Positions 27,928 to 37,100 of a DNA stretch of 52,122 nucleotides are shown one piece after another. Numbering within the stretch: the stretch's first letter is position 1; every line of letters begins with the position of its first letter. The position numbers and the translations under genes were made by a program. Location of the stretch: positions 1 to 52,122 of the forward strand of contig JACJZA010000019.1 in NCBI GenBank assembly GCA_020635825.1. Direction: 5' to 3'. The notes under the pieces are model-generated. The model did not search any database. It saw nothing but the letters and a program-made list of their open reading frames with translations, and was not told the DNA's origin. This DNA comes from Flavobacteriales bacterium. GTDB lineage: Bacteria; Bacteroidota; Bacteroidia; Flavobacteriales_E; Vicingaceae.

Positions 27928-28550
27928 TGGAACATTTAGCGCTCATCGGTTCAGTAGTTTTAATTCATTTAATGGCGGTAATGAGCCCTGGTCCTGATTT
28001 TTTTATGGCTCTTCGAAACTCACTAACCTATTCTCGCAAAACAGGAATTTATACGGCTATTGGGTTTGGGTTAGGAATTGGTGTGCATGTGGTTTATTGT
28101 GTATTTGGATTGGCTTTAATCATTTCTAAATCCATTCTGGTTTTTAACATTATTAAATTTTTAGGTGCCGCTTATATTATTTATGTAGGAGTGATGTCGC
28201 TCATTTCAAAAAGCAACAAAATTGAGATGAAAACCAATGAACACAAAACAGATATTAGCCCCATAAAGGCAATTAGAATTGGTTTTCTAACAAATGTGTT
28301 GAACCCCAAAGCAACTTTATTTTTTCTGAGCTTATTTACGTTTGTTATCAGCCCTGAAACGCCCAATCATATTATGATTTTGTTAGGTGTTATTATGATG
28401 GTTAATACAGCTATATGGTTTAGTTTGGTTGCTGTTTTCTTTACTCAAAAACGAATTCAAAGGTTTTACAATCAATTTCAACGTATTTTTAATCGTATTT
28501 TTGGTAGTATATTAATTGCCATCGGTATCAAAATTATTTTTTCTAAATAG
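27927..28550 (+). CDS. LysE/RhtB-family amino-acid exporter
   Basis: 207 residues, six membrane helices. The N-terminal MSPGPDFFMALRNSLTYSRKTG is the family signature, and the central FLTNVLNPKATLFFLSLF is also diagnostic. Exports amino acids or their derivatives by proton exchange; substrate unknown. Translationally coupled to the GNAT gene (TAATG) and followed after 7 nt by glutathione peroxidase. Confidence 0.9.
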   Translation: MEHLALIGSVVLIHLMAVMSPGPDFFMALRNSLTYSRKTGIYTAIGFGLGIGVHVVYCVFGLALIISKSILVFNIIKFLGAAYIIYVGVMSLISKSNKIEMKTNEHKTDISPIKAIRIGFLTNVLNPKATLFFLSLFTFVISPETPNHIMILLGVIMMVNTAIWFSLVAVFFTQKRIQRFYNQFQRIFNRIFGSILIAIGIKIIFSK

Positions 28551-28557
28551 CTAAAAC

Positions 28558-29097
28558 ATGAAAAAAATACTAATCGTACTTATTGTTTTAACCAATATTT
28601 TAAAAGCACAAGACATGAAACAAAGCATCCATCAATTTAAAGTAAAAGACCTTTACGGAGAAGTGTTTGATTTTAATTCATTAAAAGGGAAAAAGATAAT
28701 GGTGGTAAACACTGCCAGCGAATGTGGTTTAACCCCACAATACGAACAACTAGAAGAAGTTTACGAGCATTACAAAGACAAAAAATTTGTGATTGTTGGC
28801 TTTCCCGCCAATAATTTTGGCGCACAAGAACCTGGAACAGACGAGCAGATTGCTGCTTTTTGTAAAAAGAACTATGGTGTTACCTTTCCGATGATGAGCA
28901 AAATATCGGTAAAGGGAGATGATATGCACGAAGTTTATCAGTTCTTAACTCAAAAAAGCAAAAATGGGCTAGAAGATTCTGAAGTAGCATGGAATTTTCA
29001 GAAATACTTACTGGATGAAAATGGGCATTTGGTTAAAGTGGTACATCCACAAATTTTGCCTAACGATGAATCTATTTTGAAGTGGATTGAGGAGTAA
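28558..29097 (+). CDS. Glutathione peroxidase family protein (Cys-type), exported
   Basis: 179 residues. The signal-like N-terminus (MKKILIVLIVLTNILKAQ) indicates a periplasmic location. The peroxidatic residue is C56 in NTASECGLTPQY rather than selenocysteine. Other catalytic-tetrad segments are FPANNFGAQEPG and the W/N in VAWNFQKYLLD. Reduces hydroperoxides, more likely using thioredoxin-type donors than glutathione in this phylum (family knowledge). Last gene of the GNAT-LysE-Gpx run. Confidence 0.92.
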   Translation: MKKILIVLIVLTNILKAQDMKQSIHQFKVKDLYGEVFDFNSLKGKKIMVVNTASECGLTPQYEQLEEVYEHYKDKKFVIVGFPANNFGAQEPGTDEQIAAFCKKNYGVTFPMMSKISVKGDDMHEVYQFLTQKSKNGLEDSEVAWNFQKYLLDENGHLVKVVHPQILPNDESILKWIEE

Positions 29098-29098
29098 T

Positions 29099-29407
29099 CT
29101 ACAACAAGTATAAAGAAAAAAACAAGCCTAAGGTTAAAATCAAAGAATATAAGAATCCTAGTTTTATTTCTTTTTCTTTAAAAATAAGCATCCCTAAAAA
29201 AGCACTAGCGGGCAACCACAAATAATTTATCATCACCTTAAATAAAACATCTATCCCTTCAAATGTTGCTTTAATAGCCTGCAAAACAAATTGTTCTTCT
29301 CTTTTATTATCTGAACCCGAAAAACGAATAAAAAGATACCCTATAAGAACATATAAAACCGTTCCTATTATATAAGCAAGCAATATCTTTTTCCTATCGA
29401 TTTTCAT
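29099..29407 (-). CDS. Small membrane protein, hypothetical
   Basis: 102 residues with three hydrophobic segments (about 9-28, 57-74, 82-101) and basic residues at the N-terminus. No family recognised. Starts 1 nt after the decarboxylase stop on the same strand, so it is the 3' end of the kynurenine-enzyme operon. Function unknown. Confidence 0.62.
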   Translation of the reverse strand: MKIDRKKILLAYIIGTVLYVLIGYLFIRFSGSDNKREEQFVLQAIKATFEGIDVLFKVMINYLWLPASAFLGMLIFKEKEIKLGFLYSLILTLGLFFSLYLL

Positions 29408-29408
29408 A

Positions 29409-30449
29409 TTAAATACTATCCTTACCTAACCATCTCAATACATTGTCTCGCCAAATTTCGTCTGCTTCGCGTTGGGTTAAGATATCCACTTGTACAGCAA
29501 AATCAATTACTCTTCCAGGAAAAGAGCTTCCCACCCCTTCCATTTCTCCTAAAGGATATGGGTCATCTAACCCGGCTACAATTTGTGATGCCCCTACTCT
29601 TCTTTTTAATAGTTCTAAAGTATAAGAATCGTGCACCAATGAATCAAAAAACAAGTTTTTATGTCCTAAAGAGGTTCTTGGGTTTTCTGTTCCTTTAAAC
29701 AAATCAGGTCTTCCATCGAAGCCTTGTAGTCTTCTTCCATAGTTAGCTATACCCAACATACAGCCATGAGCAAAACAAGTTCTGATGTTCGGAAATTTAT
29801 TAGGAATGTTATTTAAAGTATATAAGTGAAGTGTATCTGCACTTTGAGCCATCATCCACACCAGATGAAAACGCCAATATTGATCTTTTAGGTTCACCAT
29901 CTTTTCTCCGTCATAAGGATGAATTTCAATAGCCAAACTATATTTATTGGCTAATTCATAAATTGGAAAAACAGACTCATCCGCAATGGATGTCCACTCA
30001 TTTTGAGCATTTAAAAAGTGGGTGGGCAAACAAAGCAATTTTAAATTTAATTCATTCACACATCGCTCTATTTCTTTTAATGCATCATCCATATAAAGAG
30101 GCTGAACCACAAACCCACAAGTAAATTTATGAGAATGTTCATTTTGTACTGAAGCATTAAAATCATTTTGCCAACGAATAGCGTCATTGGCATCTTGTTT
30201 TTCCCAGCCATTACAATAGACTTGAGATAAATTTAACATTACCCCGTGGTCAATATTATACTTGTCCATCCATTCTAGTTTTTCTCTTAAGAAAAAACTA
30301 GGATCGGTAATCGGTCTAGCCCAGTCTCCTTGCCGCATAAACTTTTTATCCTCATCAATCCAGAACAATTTCTTTTCTTTCATAAATCGAGGCACCTGAT
30401 GAGGTTCAGGCAATATGTGACCGTGACCGTTTATTCTAAGTTTTTCCAT
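29409..30449 (-). CDS. 2-amino-3-carboxymuconate-6-semialdehyde decarboxylase
   Basis: 346 residues, an amidohydrolase-superfamily TIM barrel. The N-terminal zinc ligands H9 and H11 are in NGHGHILPEP; further landmarks are EIHPYDG, CFAHGC and the catalytic Asp in GLDDPYPLGE. The enzyme decarboxylates the product of 3-hydroxyanthranilate dioxygenase to 2-aminomuconate semialdehyde, steering flux away from quinolinate. The gene for that dioxygenase is directly upstream, which strengthens the assignment. ATG at 30449 preferred over the adjacent TTG at 30452. Confidence 0.93.
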   Translation of the reverse strand: MEKLRINGHGHILPEPHQVPRFMKEKKLFWIDEDKKFMRQGDWARPITDPSFFLREKLEWMDKYNIDHGVMLNLSQVYCNGWEKQDANDAIRWQNDFNASVQNEHSHKFTCGFVVQPLYMDDALKEIERCVNELNLKLLCLPTHFLNAQNEWTSIADESVFPIYELANKYSLAIEIHPYDGEKMVNLKDQYWRFHLVWMMAQSADTLHLYTLNNIPNKFPNIRTCFAHGCMLGIANYGRRLQGFDGRPDLFKGTENPRTSLGHKNLFFDSLVHDSYTLELLKRRVGASQIVAGLDDPYPLGEMEGVGSSFPGRVIDFAVQVDILTQREADEIWRDNVLRWLGKDSI

Positions 30450-30452
30450 CAA

Positions 30453-30989
30453 TTATTGATCTGTAAACTTTGGGTCTGTTTCCATTACATGGCCACAGTT
30501 ATTACAGGTTCTAAGTTCTTCAGAATTATAAAACTTTTTAAAAACAGCTAAAAAATCTTTTTCTATGTCTACTAAAGGAAATTTCTCTTCATATAGTTTG
30601 TGATTGCATTTATCACAAAACCACATTAATCCATCTTGTAGGTTGGTTCCTTTTCTTTTTCGTTCAATCACCAAACCAACAGATCCTTCTGTGCGTCCTG
30701 GCGAGTGAGGGATGTTTGCAGGCAATAAAAACATCTCTCCCTCCTTAATAGGCACCTCAACAGCCTTTCCGTCTTGTTGAATTTTTACACAAATATCTCC
30801 TTTCACTTGATAAAACAACTCTTCTGTTTCATTATAATGATAGTCTTTTCTTGCGTTTGGCCCACCCACAACCATTACAATATAATCTCCAGATTCTGTA
30901 TAAAGGTTTTTGTTTGCAACAGGTGGCTTCAACAAATCTTTGTTGTCTTCTATCCACTGATTAAAGTTGAAAGGTTTTCTAATATCCAT
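30453..30989 (-). CDS. 3-hydroxyanthranilate 3,4-dioxygenase
   Basis: 178-residue cupin dioxygenase. The Fe(II) ligands H51, E57 and H95 fall at the positions known for the bacterial enzyme, and the second metal site has the matching four cysteines C125, C128, C162 and C165 (two CxxC pairs). It opens the ring of 3-hydroxyanthranilate to 2-amino-3-carboxymuconate semialdehyde. It is followed directly by the decarboxylase using that product. Kynureninase and kynurenine monooxygenase are not in the window. Confidence 0.96.
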   Translation of the reverse strand: MDIRKPFNFNQWIEDNKDLLKPPVANKNLYTESGDYIVMVVGGPNARKDYHYNETEELFYQVKGDICVKIQQDGKAVEVPIKEGEMFLLPANIPHSPGRTEGSVGLVIERKRKGTNLQDGLMWFCDKCNHKLYEEKFPLVDIEKDFLAVFKKFYNSEELRTCNNCGHVMETDPKFTDQ

Positions 30990-31045
30990 GGCTTAATTTT
31001 TTTTTTAAAGTTAATTAAGTTGTTGGATTTAAAAAAAATTTTGGG

Positions 31046-32053
31046 TTAATCTGCTAAAAAGTTACACAACCTATAGAGTGCTCTTGCTCCCACATTAGCA
31101 TCCCACTCTTCTTTTCCTACTTCATTTAAGTCAAAACCAATAATTTCTTTTCCTGATAGTTTCACTTTTTGAAACAAAAAATTGATTTGTTCTAAGTCAA
31201 AACCTCCAGCAACAGGGGTTCCTGTGTTTGGACAAAGTTTTGGATCTAAACCATCTATGTCAAAACTGATGTAAATTTTTTGAGGAAGCTCTTTTATAAT
31301 CTCATTACATTGTTGCTCCCATGTTTTTCCTTTGTAAGATTCAGCTTTTATGTCCCAATCAAAAAACGTTTTAATTCTTCCTTTTGAACTTTCAATTATT
31401 TCAATCTCGGCAGGACAAATATCTCTAATACCTACCTGAACAATCTTTGATACTTCTTTTGTCTTCAAGGCATTAAACATAATTGATGCGTGAGAATACA
31501 CAAACCCTTCATAAGCAGCACGTAAGTCTGCATGTGCATCTATTTGCAAAATTCCAAAATCAGGGTGTTTTTTGGCTAACGCTTTTATTAATCCAAGAGG
31601 AGAATTGTGATCCCCGCCCAGTAGCCCAACCTTTTTCCCTTGATTTAAGAATTGCAAAGCCTGTTCTTCAACCTTACAATTAAGAGAATTACAATATTCA
31701 TTTATCTCTTCATATAGCTCTTTATCAGAGTTATTAAATGGTTCTTCGTTTTCAAGTTTTTCAATTAATTGGGATGCTTTTTCGCCTACTTTTCTATTAC
31801 GCTTCAACTCTTTTTCATCAAGGGAAATCATTGCCACTTTTTTTGTCCATGCTTTTTCTGCATAAGGACTAAAAAAATCTAGTTGCGTTGATGCTTCCAA
31901 AACAGCTTTTGGTCCTTCTGCGGTACCTTTAGAATAAGAACAAGTAATGTCAGATTGTACCGGTATTATAACAATTTGGCTTTCCTCAATAGAATAAGGA
32001 AAGCCAAAAATATTACCATTGTTAACTCCAACTTCGTTTGGGTTAAATTCCAT
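31046..32053 (-). CDS. Agmatinase/arginase-family ureohydrolase
   Basis: 335 residues. Binuclear Mn ligands are visible in GGDHNSP, DAHADLR and SFDIDGLDP, and TGTPVAGGF matches agmatinase/arginase substrate loops. Context decides between members: it starts 3 nt after the SpeD-SpeE fusion stop, so agmatine to putrescine is the most sensible reaction, feeding spermidine synthesis next door. Formimidoylglutamase and arginase remain possible from sequence alone. No arginine decarboxylase gene is in the window. Confidence 0.87.
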   Translation of the reverse strand: MEFNPNEVGVNNGNIFGFPYSIEESQIVIIPVQSDITCSYSKGTAEGPKAVLEASTQLDFFSPYAEKAWTKKVAMISLDEKELKRNRKVGEKASQLIEKLENEEPFNNSDKELYEEINEYCNSLNCKVEEQALQFLNQGKKVGLLGGDHNSPLGLIKALAKKHPDFGILQIDAHADLRAAYEGFVYSHASIMFNALKTKEVSKIVQVGIRDICPAEIEIIESSKGRIKTFFDWDIKAESYKGKTWEQQCNEIIKELPQKIYISFDIDGLDPKLCPNTGTPVAGGFDLEQINFLFQKVKLSGKEIIGFDLNEVGKEEWDANVGARALYRLCNFLAD

Positions 32054-32056
32054 GAT

Positions 32057-33349
32057 TTATGCGTTTACAGCTTCTTTTGCTAGTAAATTTTTTACAAAAT
32101 TAGGCATTGACAGGGCCGCAAAATGAATGTCTTCGTTATAATAAAATAACTTATTGTTGTCAGCAAAATCTTTGATTCTGTTTTTATCTGCTTTTTGTAG
32201 GCTTAAATCTCCTTTACTTGCCACCTGGAAGCTCCACATTCCTGTTGGGTAGGTTGGAATATAAAATAACAGGGTGTTTACTTTTTCTTGTCCAAAAATT
32301 TCAACCAAACATTGGTTTAGCTCAACAAATACTCTCCCATTAAACATTGGAGATTCTCCTTGTGCTACTAAAATTCCATCATTTGATAATGCTTTTTTAC
32401 AGTTGTTGTAAAATGTTGTAGAAAACAATCCTTCTGCCGGCCCAACCGGGTCAGAACCATCCACCATAATTAAATCAAACTCTCCTTCTTTTGCATTTTT
32501 AACATACTCTATTCCGTCTCCAACAATTAAGTTAAGTTTTGGGTTGTTAAACTCTGCAGCAATAGATGGCAAGTGCTCTTTACATGCATCAATTACTGTT
32601 TCATCAATCTCTACCATAGTAACCTTTTCTACAGTATTGTGCTTTAGAATTTCTCGAACAGTTCCTCCGTCTCCTCCACCAATTACCAAAATATTTTTTG
32701 GGTGTGGGTGTGTTAATAATGCTGGATGTGAAATCATTTCGTGGTAATGGTGTTCATCTTTTTCTGTACACATTACCATGTTGTCGATGGTTAACATTTT
32801 ACCATAAGCATAGGTATCTAAAACCGAAACTCTTTGGTATGGAGATTCTTTTCTAAATAAAACCTCTCCTGTATATCTTAACGAAAGTGCTTGATTGTCA
32901 TCTTTATCTGTAAACCAAACATTTCTGGTGTATTTTCCTGGGTTTACTCGATCACTTGCTTGGCTTCTCATTGAGCTCAAGTCAAAATCCATACGCTCTA
33001 AAAGATTGATAACCCCTCTTCTCATTTCAATTGCTGAGTAATTTTTTGCTTTAAATTGTTCTTGCAGGTAGTCAAACGCCGCCCACGTGTTTGTATCACC
33101 ACAAGTAAAAATATCAACAGCAGCATAGCCATACTCTGGCCATGTGTGTATTGCTAAATGGCTTTCTTGAACAACAACAACACCAGAAACTCCGTATGGT
33201 GAAAAATGGTGAAATGTTGAGTTTATAACCGTCATTTCTGCTTTAACTGCCGCCTCTACCATGTCTCTTTCAATAGAAACAACGTCGTTCATAATTTCGG
33301 GTGAACACCCCGTAAATTCAACTAATATGTGATTACCTAATGCACTCAT
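32057..33349 (-). CDS. Bifunctional S-adenosylmethionine decarboxylase - spermidine synthase (SpeD-SpeE fusion)
   Basis: 430 residues from the ATG at 33349 (upstream non-ATG start would run into the palindrome at 33368-33399). Residues ~1-120 are a prokaryotic AdoMetDC. Self-cleavage is expected at E62-S63 in VQESHLAIHTWPE to give a pyruvoyl group, with H68 and C83 at the catalytic positions of the Thermotoga enzyme. Residues ~135-425 are a spermidine synthase with GGGDGGTVREIL, EIDETVID and DGSDPVGPAEGL. The fusion makes decarboxylated AdoMet and uses it on putrescine in one chain. Such fusions are known in scattered bacteria but are not the rule. Confidence 0.95.
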   Translation of the reverse strand: MSALGNHILVEFTGCSPEIMNDVVSIERDMVEAAVKAEMTVINSTFHHFSPYGVSGVVVVQESHLAIHTWPEYGYAAVDIFTCGDTNTWAAFDYLQEQFKAKNYSAIEMRRGVINLLERMDFDLSSMRSQASDRVNPGKYTRNVWFTDKDDNQALSLRYTGEVLFRKESPYQRVSVLDTYAYGKMLTIDNMVMCTEKDEHHYHEMISHPALLTHPHPKNILVIGGGDGGTVREILKHNTVEKVTMVEIDETVIDACKEHLPSIAAEFNNPKLNLIVGDGIEYVKNAKEGEFDLIMVDGSDPVGPAEGLFSTTFYNNCKKALSNDGILVAQGESPMFNGRVFVELNQCLVEIFGQEKVNTLLFYIPTYPTGMWSFQVASKGDLSLQKADKNRIKDFADNNKLFYYNEDIHFAALSMPNFVKNLLAKEAVNA

Positions 33350-33367
33350 GATGTAAATGTTATAAAT

Positions 33368-33399
33368 AATAAAAGTGGTCAAAATTAACCACTTTTATT
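33368..33399 (-). promoter_or_regulatory. 12-bp palindrome centred on a -7 element upstream of speD-speE
   Basis: Perfect 12-bp arms (AATAAAAGTGGT and ACCACTTTTATT) enclose an 8-nt centre which, on the minus strand, is TAATTTTG, an exact TAnnTTTG. A transcript starting just downstream would have a leader of about 25 nt to the SpeD ATG. As RNA it could also fold as a hairpin and terminate the upstream regulator gene. I favour an operator over the promoter core. Confidence 0.6.
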
Positions 33400-33426
33400 G
33401 TTCCTATTATGTTTATGGTGTTTATT

Positions 33427-34182
33427 TTAGATTAATTTAATCCTATCAAAAAGCTCATCTTTATAAGACCCGCCTATTGGAATTAATTTTTTTCCACCCT
33501 CAATAACAATATTTGGTTGTTCAATTGCAATTATTTTATCTATTCTTACTATATAAGACCTGTGCACTCTCTGAAAATCTGAAGCTGGTAATTTCTTCTC
33601 AATTTCTTTCATCGTAGAATGTATGGTATATTTTGCATCAGAAATGTTGATAACAACATAATCTTTTAAGGCTTCAACAAAAAGAATGTCAGAAGTATTT
33701 ACTTTTACGAGTCTTGAATTTGATTTTACGAAAATAACATTATCGTCACCATCTTTGTTTTCTACTAAAGAAAAAAGGAAGTCTCTTTCCTTTAAAATTT
33801 CTGCTTCCTTACTGTGTTTGTAAAGAGCCATTTCAATAGAGGTGTGAAGGTCAATTTCTTTAAATGGTTTAATGATATAGCCATAAGGCTCTGTCACTTT
33901 TGCTTTGCTTAACGTGTTTTCGTCAGCATAAGCAGTCAAATAAATTACAGGAATGCCTAATGATGCTTTAATTTTATCGGCTGTTTCAATACCGCTCATA
34001 TCTCCTTTAAGCATAATGTCCATTAAAACCAAATCTGGTCTTGTTTCGTTTGCAATTTCAATGGCTTTTTCGCCTGTTGCAGCAGCACCAGCAATATTAT
34101 ATCCAAGCTTTTTCAAACTTTGTTGGATATCTTTCGAAACAATGCTTTCGTCCTCAACTACTAAAATGTTGTATTTCGACAT
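33427..34182 (-). CDS. LytTR-family response regulator
   Basis: 251 residues. Receiver domain with an acidic cluster at 10-11 (VVEDES), phospho-acceptor D55 (LVLMDIML), T/S switch (YLTAYAD) and K in IIKPFKE. The C-terminal LytTR DNA-binding domain (about 150-250) has the typical DILFVEALKDYVVI and FQRVHRSYIVRIDKI. Its start is 2 nt after the stop of the multi-PAS kinase, so they are a cognate pair. Targets unknown; autoregulation is possible. Confidence 0.92.
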   Translation of the reverse strand: MSKYNILVVEDESIVSKDIQQSLKKLGYNIAGAAATGEKAIEIANETRPDLVLMDIMLKGDMSGIETADKIKASLGIPVIYLTAYADENTLSKAKVTEPYGYIIKPFKEIDLHTSIEMALYKHSKEAEILKERDFLFSLVENKDGDDNVIFVKSNSRLVKVNTSDILFVEALKDYVVINISDAKYTIHSTMKEIEKKLPASDFQRVHRSYIVRIDKIIAIEQPNIVIEGGKKLIPIGGSYKDELFDRIKLI

Positions 34183-34184
34183 TC

Positions 34185-37100
34185 TTAATTCTTTTTAAAT
34201 ATTATCGTATATTTTGTTCCTTTTTTGTTCTCCATTTCAATGGTGCCGTCTATTTGCTCAATAAGTGTGTTCACTAATTGAAGCCCTAATGAATTGGTAT
34301 CTCTAAAATTAATTTCTTTTGGGAAACCAATTCCGTCGTCTGCAATCGTTAAAACAACATTTCCGTCTTCGGACAACAAATCTATTTTTATTTTTCCTTT
34401 TTTTCTATCTTTAAACGCATATTTTAATGCATTAGATATTAACTCATTCACTATTAAACCGCAAGGTATTGATGTGTCTAACGATAGTGAAACCTCATCA
34501 ATGTTATACTCTACATCGATTAATTTGTCTAATTGACCGTATGAATGTACTAAATTTTTAGATAAACTAACAAGATATTCTGAAAAATTTATTTTTGAAA
34601 AATCATTTGTTTGGTATAAACTTTCGTGAATAATAGACATTGATTTTATCCTGTTTTGGCTTTCTTTTAGAATAGAAAGTATTTTTGAGTCTTCGATGTA
34701 TGAGGATTGTAGATTTAAAATGCTGGATATTACTTGTAGATTGTTTTTTACTCGATGGTGAACCTCTTTTAATAAAATTTCTTTTTCTTTAAGCGATTCT
34801 ATAAGTTTATCTTCTGCTAATTTTTTTTCCGTGATATCGTGTGCTATTCCTGAAACCGAACTAACTTCTCCATCTTCATTAAAAATAGGATTCAAAAAAA
34901 CTTCTCTTATTGTTTTTTCTCCATTTTTATTAATTCTTTCGGTAATAAATTCTACTTTTTTACCCGAAAAGGCTTTGTCATATTTTTCATCCCAAAAAGC
35001 ATGTAAATGTTTAGCCTCAACTCTAGTAGTGGTTTTACTGTTTAAAACTGGTCTTTTCCCATATAAATCATATATGGCATCAGAAAAGTTTTGATTAAAA
35101 GTTGTTAATCCTTTTCCTTTTTCAAAGGTCCAAAATAAATGCGTGCTGTTTTCTATAATACTTTTAAGCTTTGAACTTTGGTCAAACAAAAGTTGTTCGT
35201 CATATTTTCTTTGAACTGCTAGGGCAATAGCACCAGAAATAAACTCTAAAATTTCAATCGTTTTTTCATCATATTCATCTTTATTTACGTACGATTGTAC
35301 AGATAAAACACCGATTATTTTATTTTTTAATTTTAAAGGAACGCCAACAAAAACTTGGCATTTTGGTCCCAATAGTTCATATTTTCCTTGTTGAATTATC
35401 TCGTCTAATTGTTCTCTTTTTAATATTTGAGCGGAACGTTGTTTTAAAAAGTATTCATTAATCCCTTTTTGTCTAATTCTGTTCGGCCGATAAATTCTTC
35501 CATCGCGTTCTTTATCATAATAATAAGGGAAAGAAATAGAGTCTTTGTCATAGGCATAGGAAATAACAAAAATATTTGTGTTAAACACTTTTCCTAATTC
35601 TTGCCTAATGGCTTCATATAGTTCTTCAGCATTCGTTTTTTCAGATATGATTTTTAAGATGTTGTTGTAAATGGTTTGTTTGAATTTAGCCCACGACTCT
35701 TCTGTAACATTTCTTAAAATAGAGCGGGTAGAGTGTGGTTTATTATTAGCATCGAACTTACAACTAATATCTCCTTCAACAATTACTTTTTCCTTGTTTT
35801 TGGTAATTAATTCAAAAGTGGTTCTAAAAGTTTCTTTACTCGGTGTTTTAGTAATATTTTCAAATAAATTAATGCAATGTTTTTTGCTATCAGGATGAAT
35901 AAACTCAAAAATCATTTTATTTTCAACCTCCTCTATAGAATAACCTAGGGTTTTTAACCACGATTTGTTTACATAAACTATTCTTCCCTTTGGGTCAACA
36001 CTTTGAATTAAATCGGAGGCATTTTCAAATAAATCTCTGTATTTTTCCTCGCTTTCAATGAGTTGTTTTTCTGCTAATTTAACATCGGTAATATCTCTTG
36101 ATATACCCATGGTTCCTGCAATTTTACCCTCTTCATTATAAAGAATTGAAGAAGATAAAAAAGAATTAAACGGTTCTCCGTCTTTTTTTATATTGATTAT
36201 TTCACCCGTAAAAGACCCTTTTTCAATTAATTGTTTTCTTATTTCTCCATGTTTGTTTTTTGATTGGTATAACATTGAAATGTGCTTGCCTAAAACTTCT
36301 TCTTTTTTATAACCAAAAGCTAATTCTGCAGCTTTATTAAACTCTTTGATAACTCCATTTTCGTCAGAAGCACAAATAATATCAAGTGAACTGGAAATAA
36401 TACTATTGATGTAGTTTTGATTCGTAATTAGTTGGTTTTCAACTTTTTTCCTTTCTAAAATTTCTTTTTGTAAAATTTTATTAGATTCTTCTATTATTTG
36501 AGTTTTGAGCCTTTCTTTTGCCAGTTGTTTTTTATCTGATATGTCCTGAAAAACAAACTGAATTGCTTTTTTTCCTTCATACTCAACTAAAAGAGATGTA
36601 GCTTCAATTTCTATATTTTTATTTATGTTTGAATTATGTACTTTAATATCAACAAAATCGAGCTCAACATTTTTTTTATTTAATTCTTTTTGTCTTTTCT
36701 TAATCAACTCATGATATTCCGGCAAAATGAAATCAAAAAGGCTGTTTTTTTTATTTTTTTCTGTTACTCCTAATATTTTTTTAGCTCTTGGATTAATATA
36801 TTTTATTTCTTCATCAACAATAATGATAGTACCATAAGGTGCTTTTTCTATAAGTTGTTTATAGTTTTTTTCGCTCTGCTTAAGTATCTTTTCTTTTAAA
36901 ACTTGGTCCGTTATATCTATTAATGTTCCCTCTATTCTTTGTTTTTTCTTGTCTGTTAATGAAACGTTTGTTAAAATCCACTTTTCAATGCCATTAATAG
37001 TTTTGTTGTGCAACAAATAATTTGATAAAAAACCATCTTTTTTTAGCTTATTTATATAATCTTGTCTTTCTTTTTTAGACAAATAAAGCTCTTCTGCTTT

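Noticed and set aside
31046..32053. Formimidoylglutamase (histidine degradation) for the ureohydrolase
   Set aside because: No hut genes nearby and direct coupling to the spermidine gene make agmatinase more likely, though sequence motifs alone do not decide it.
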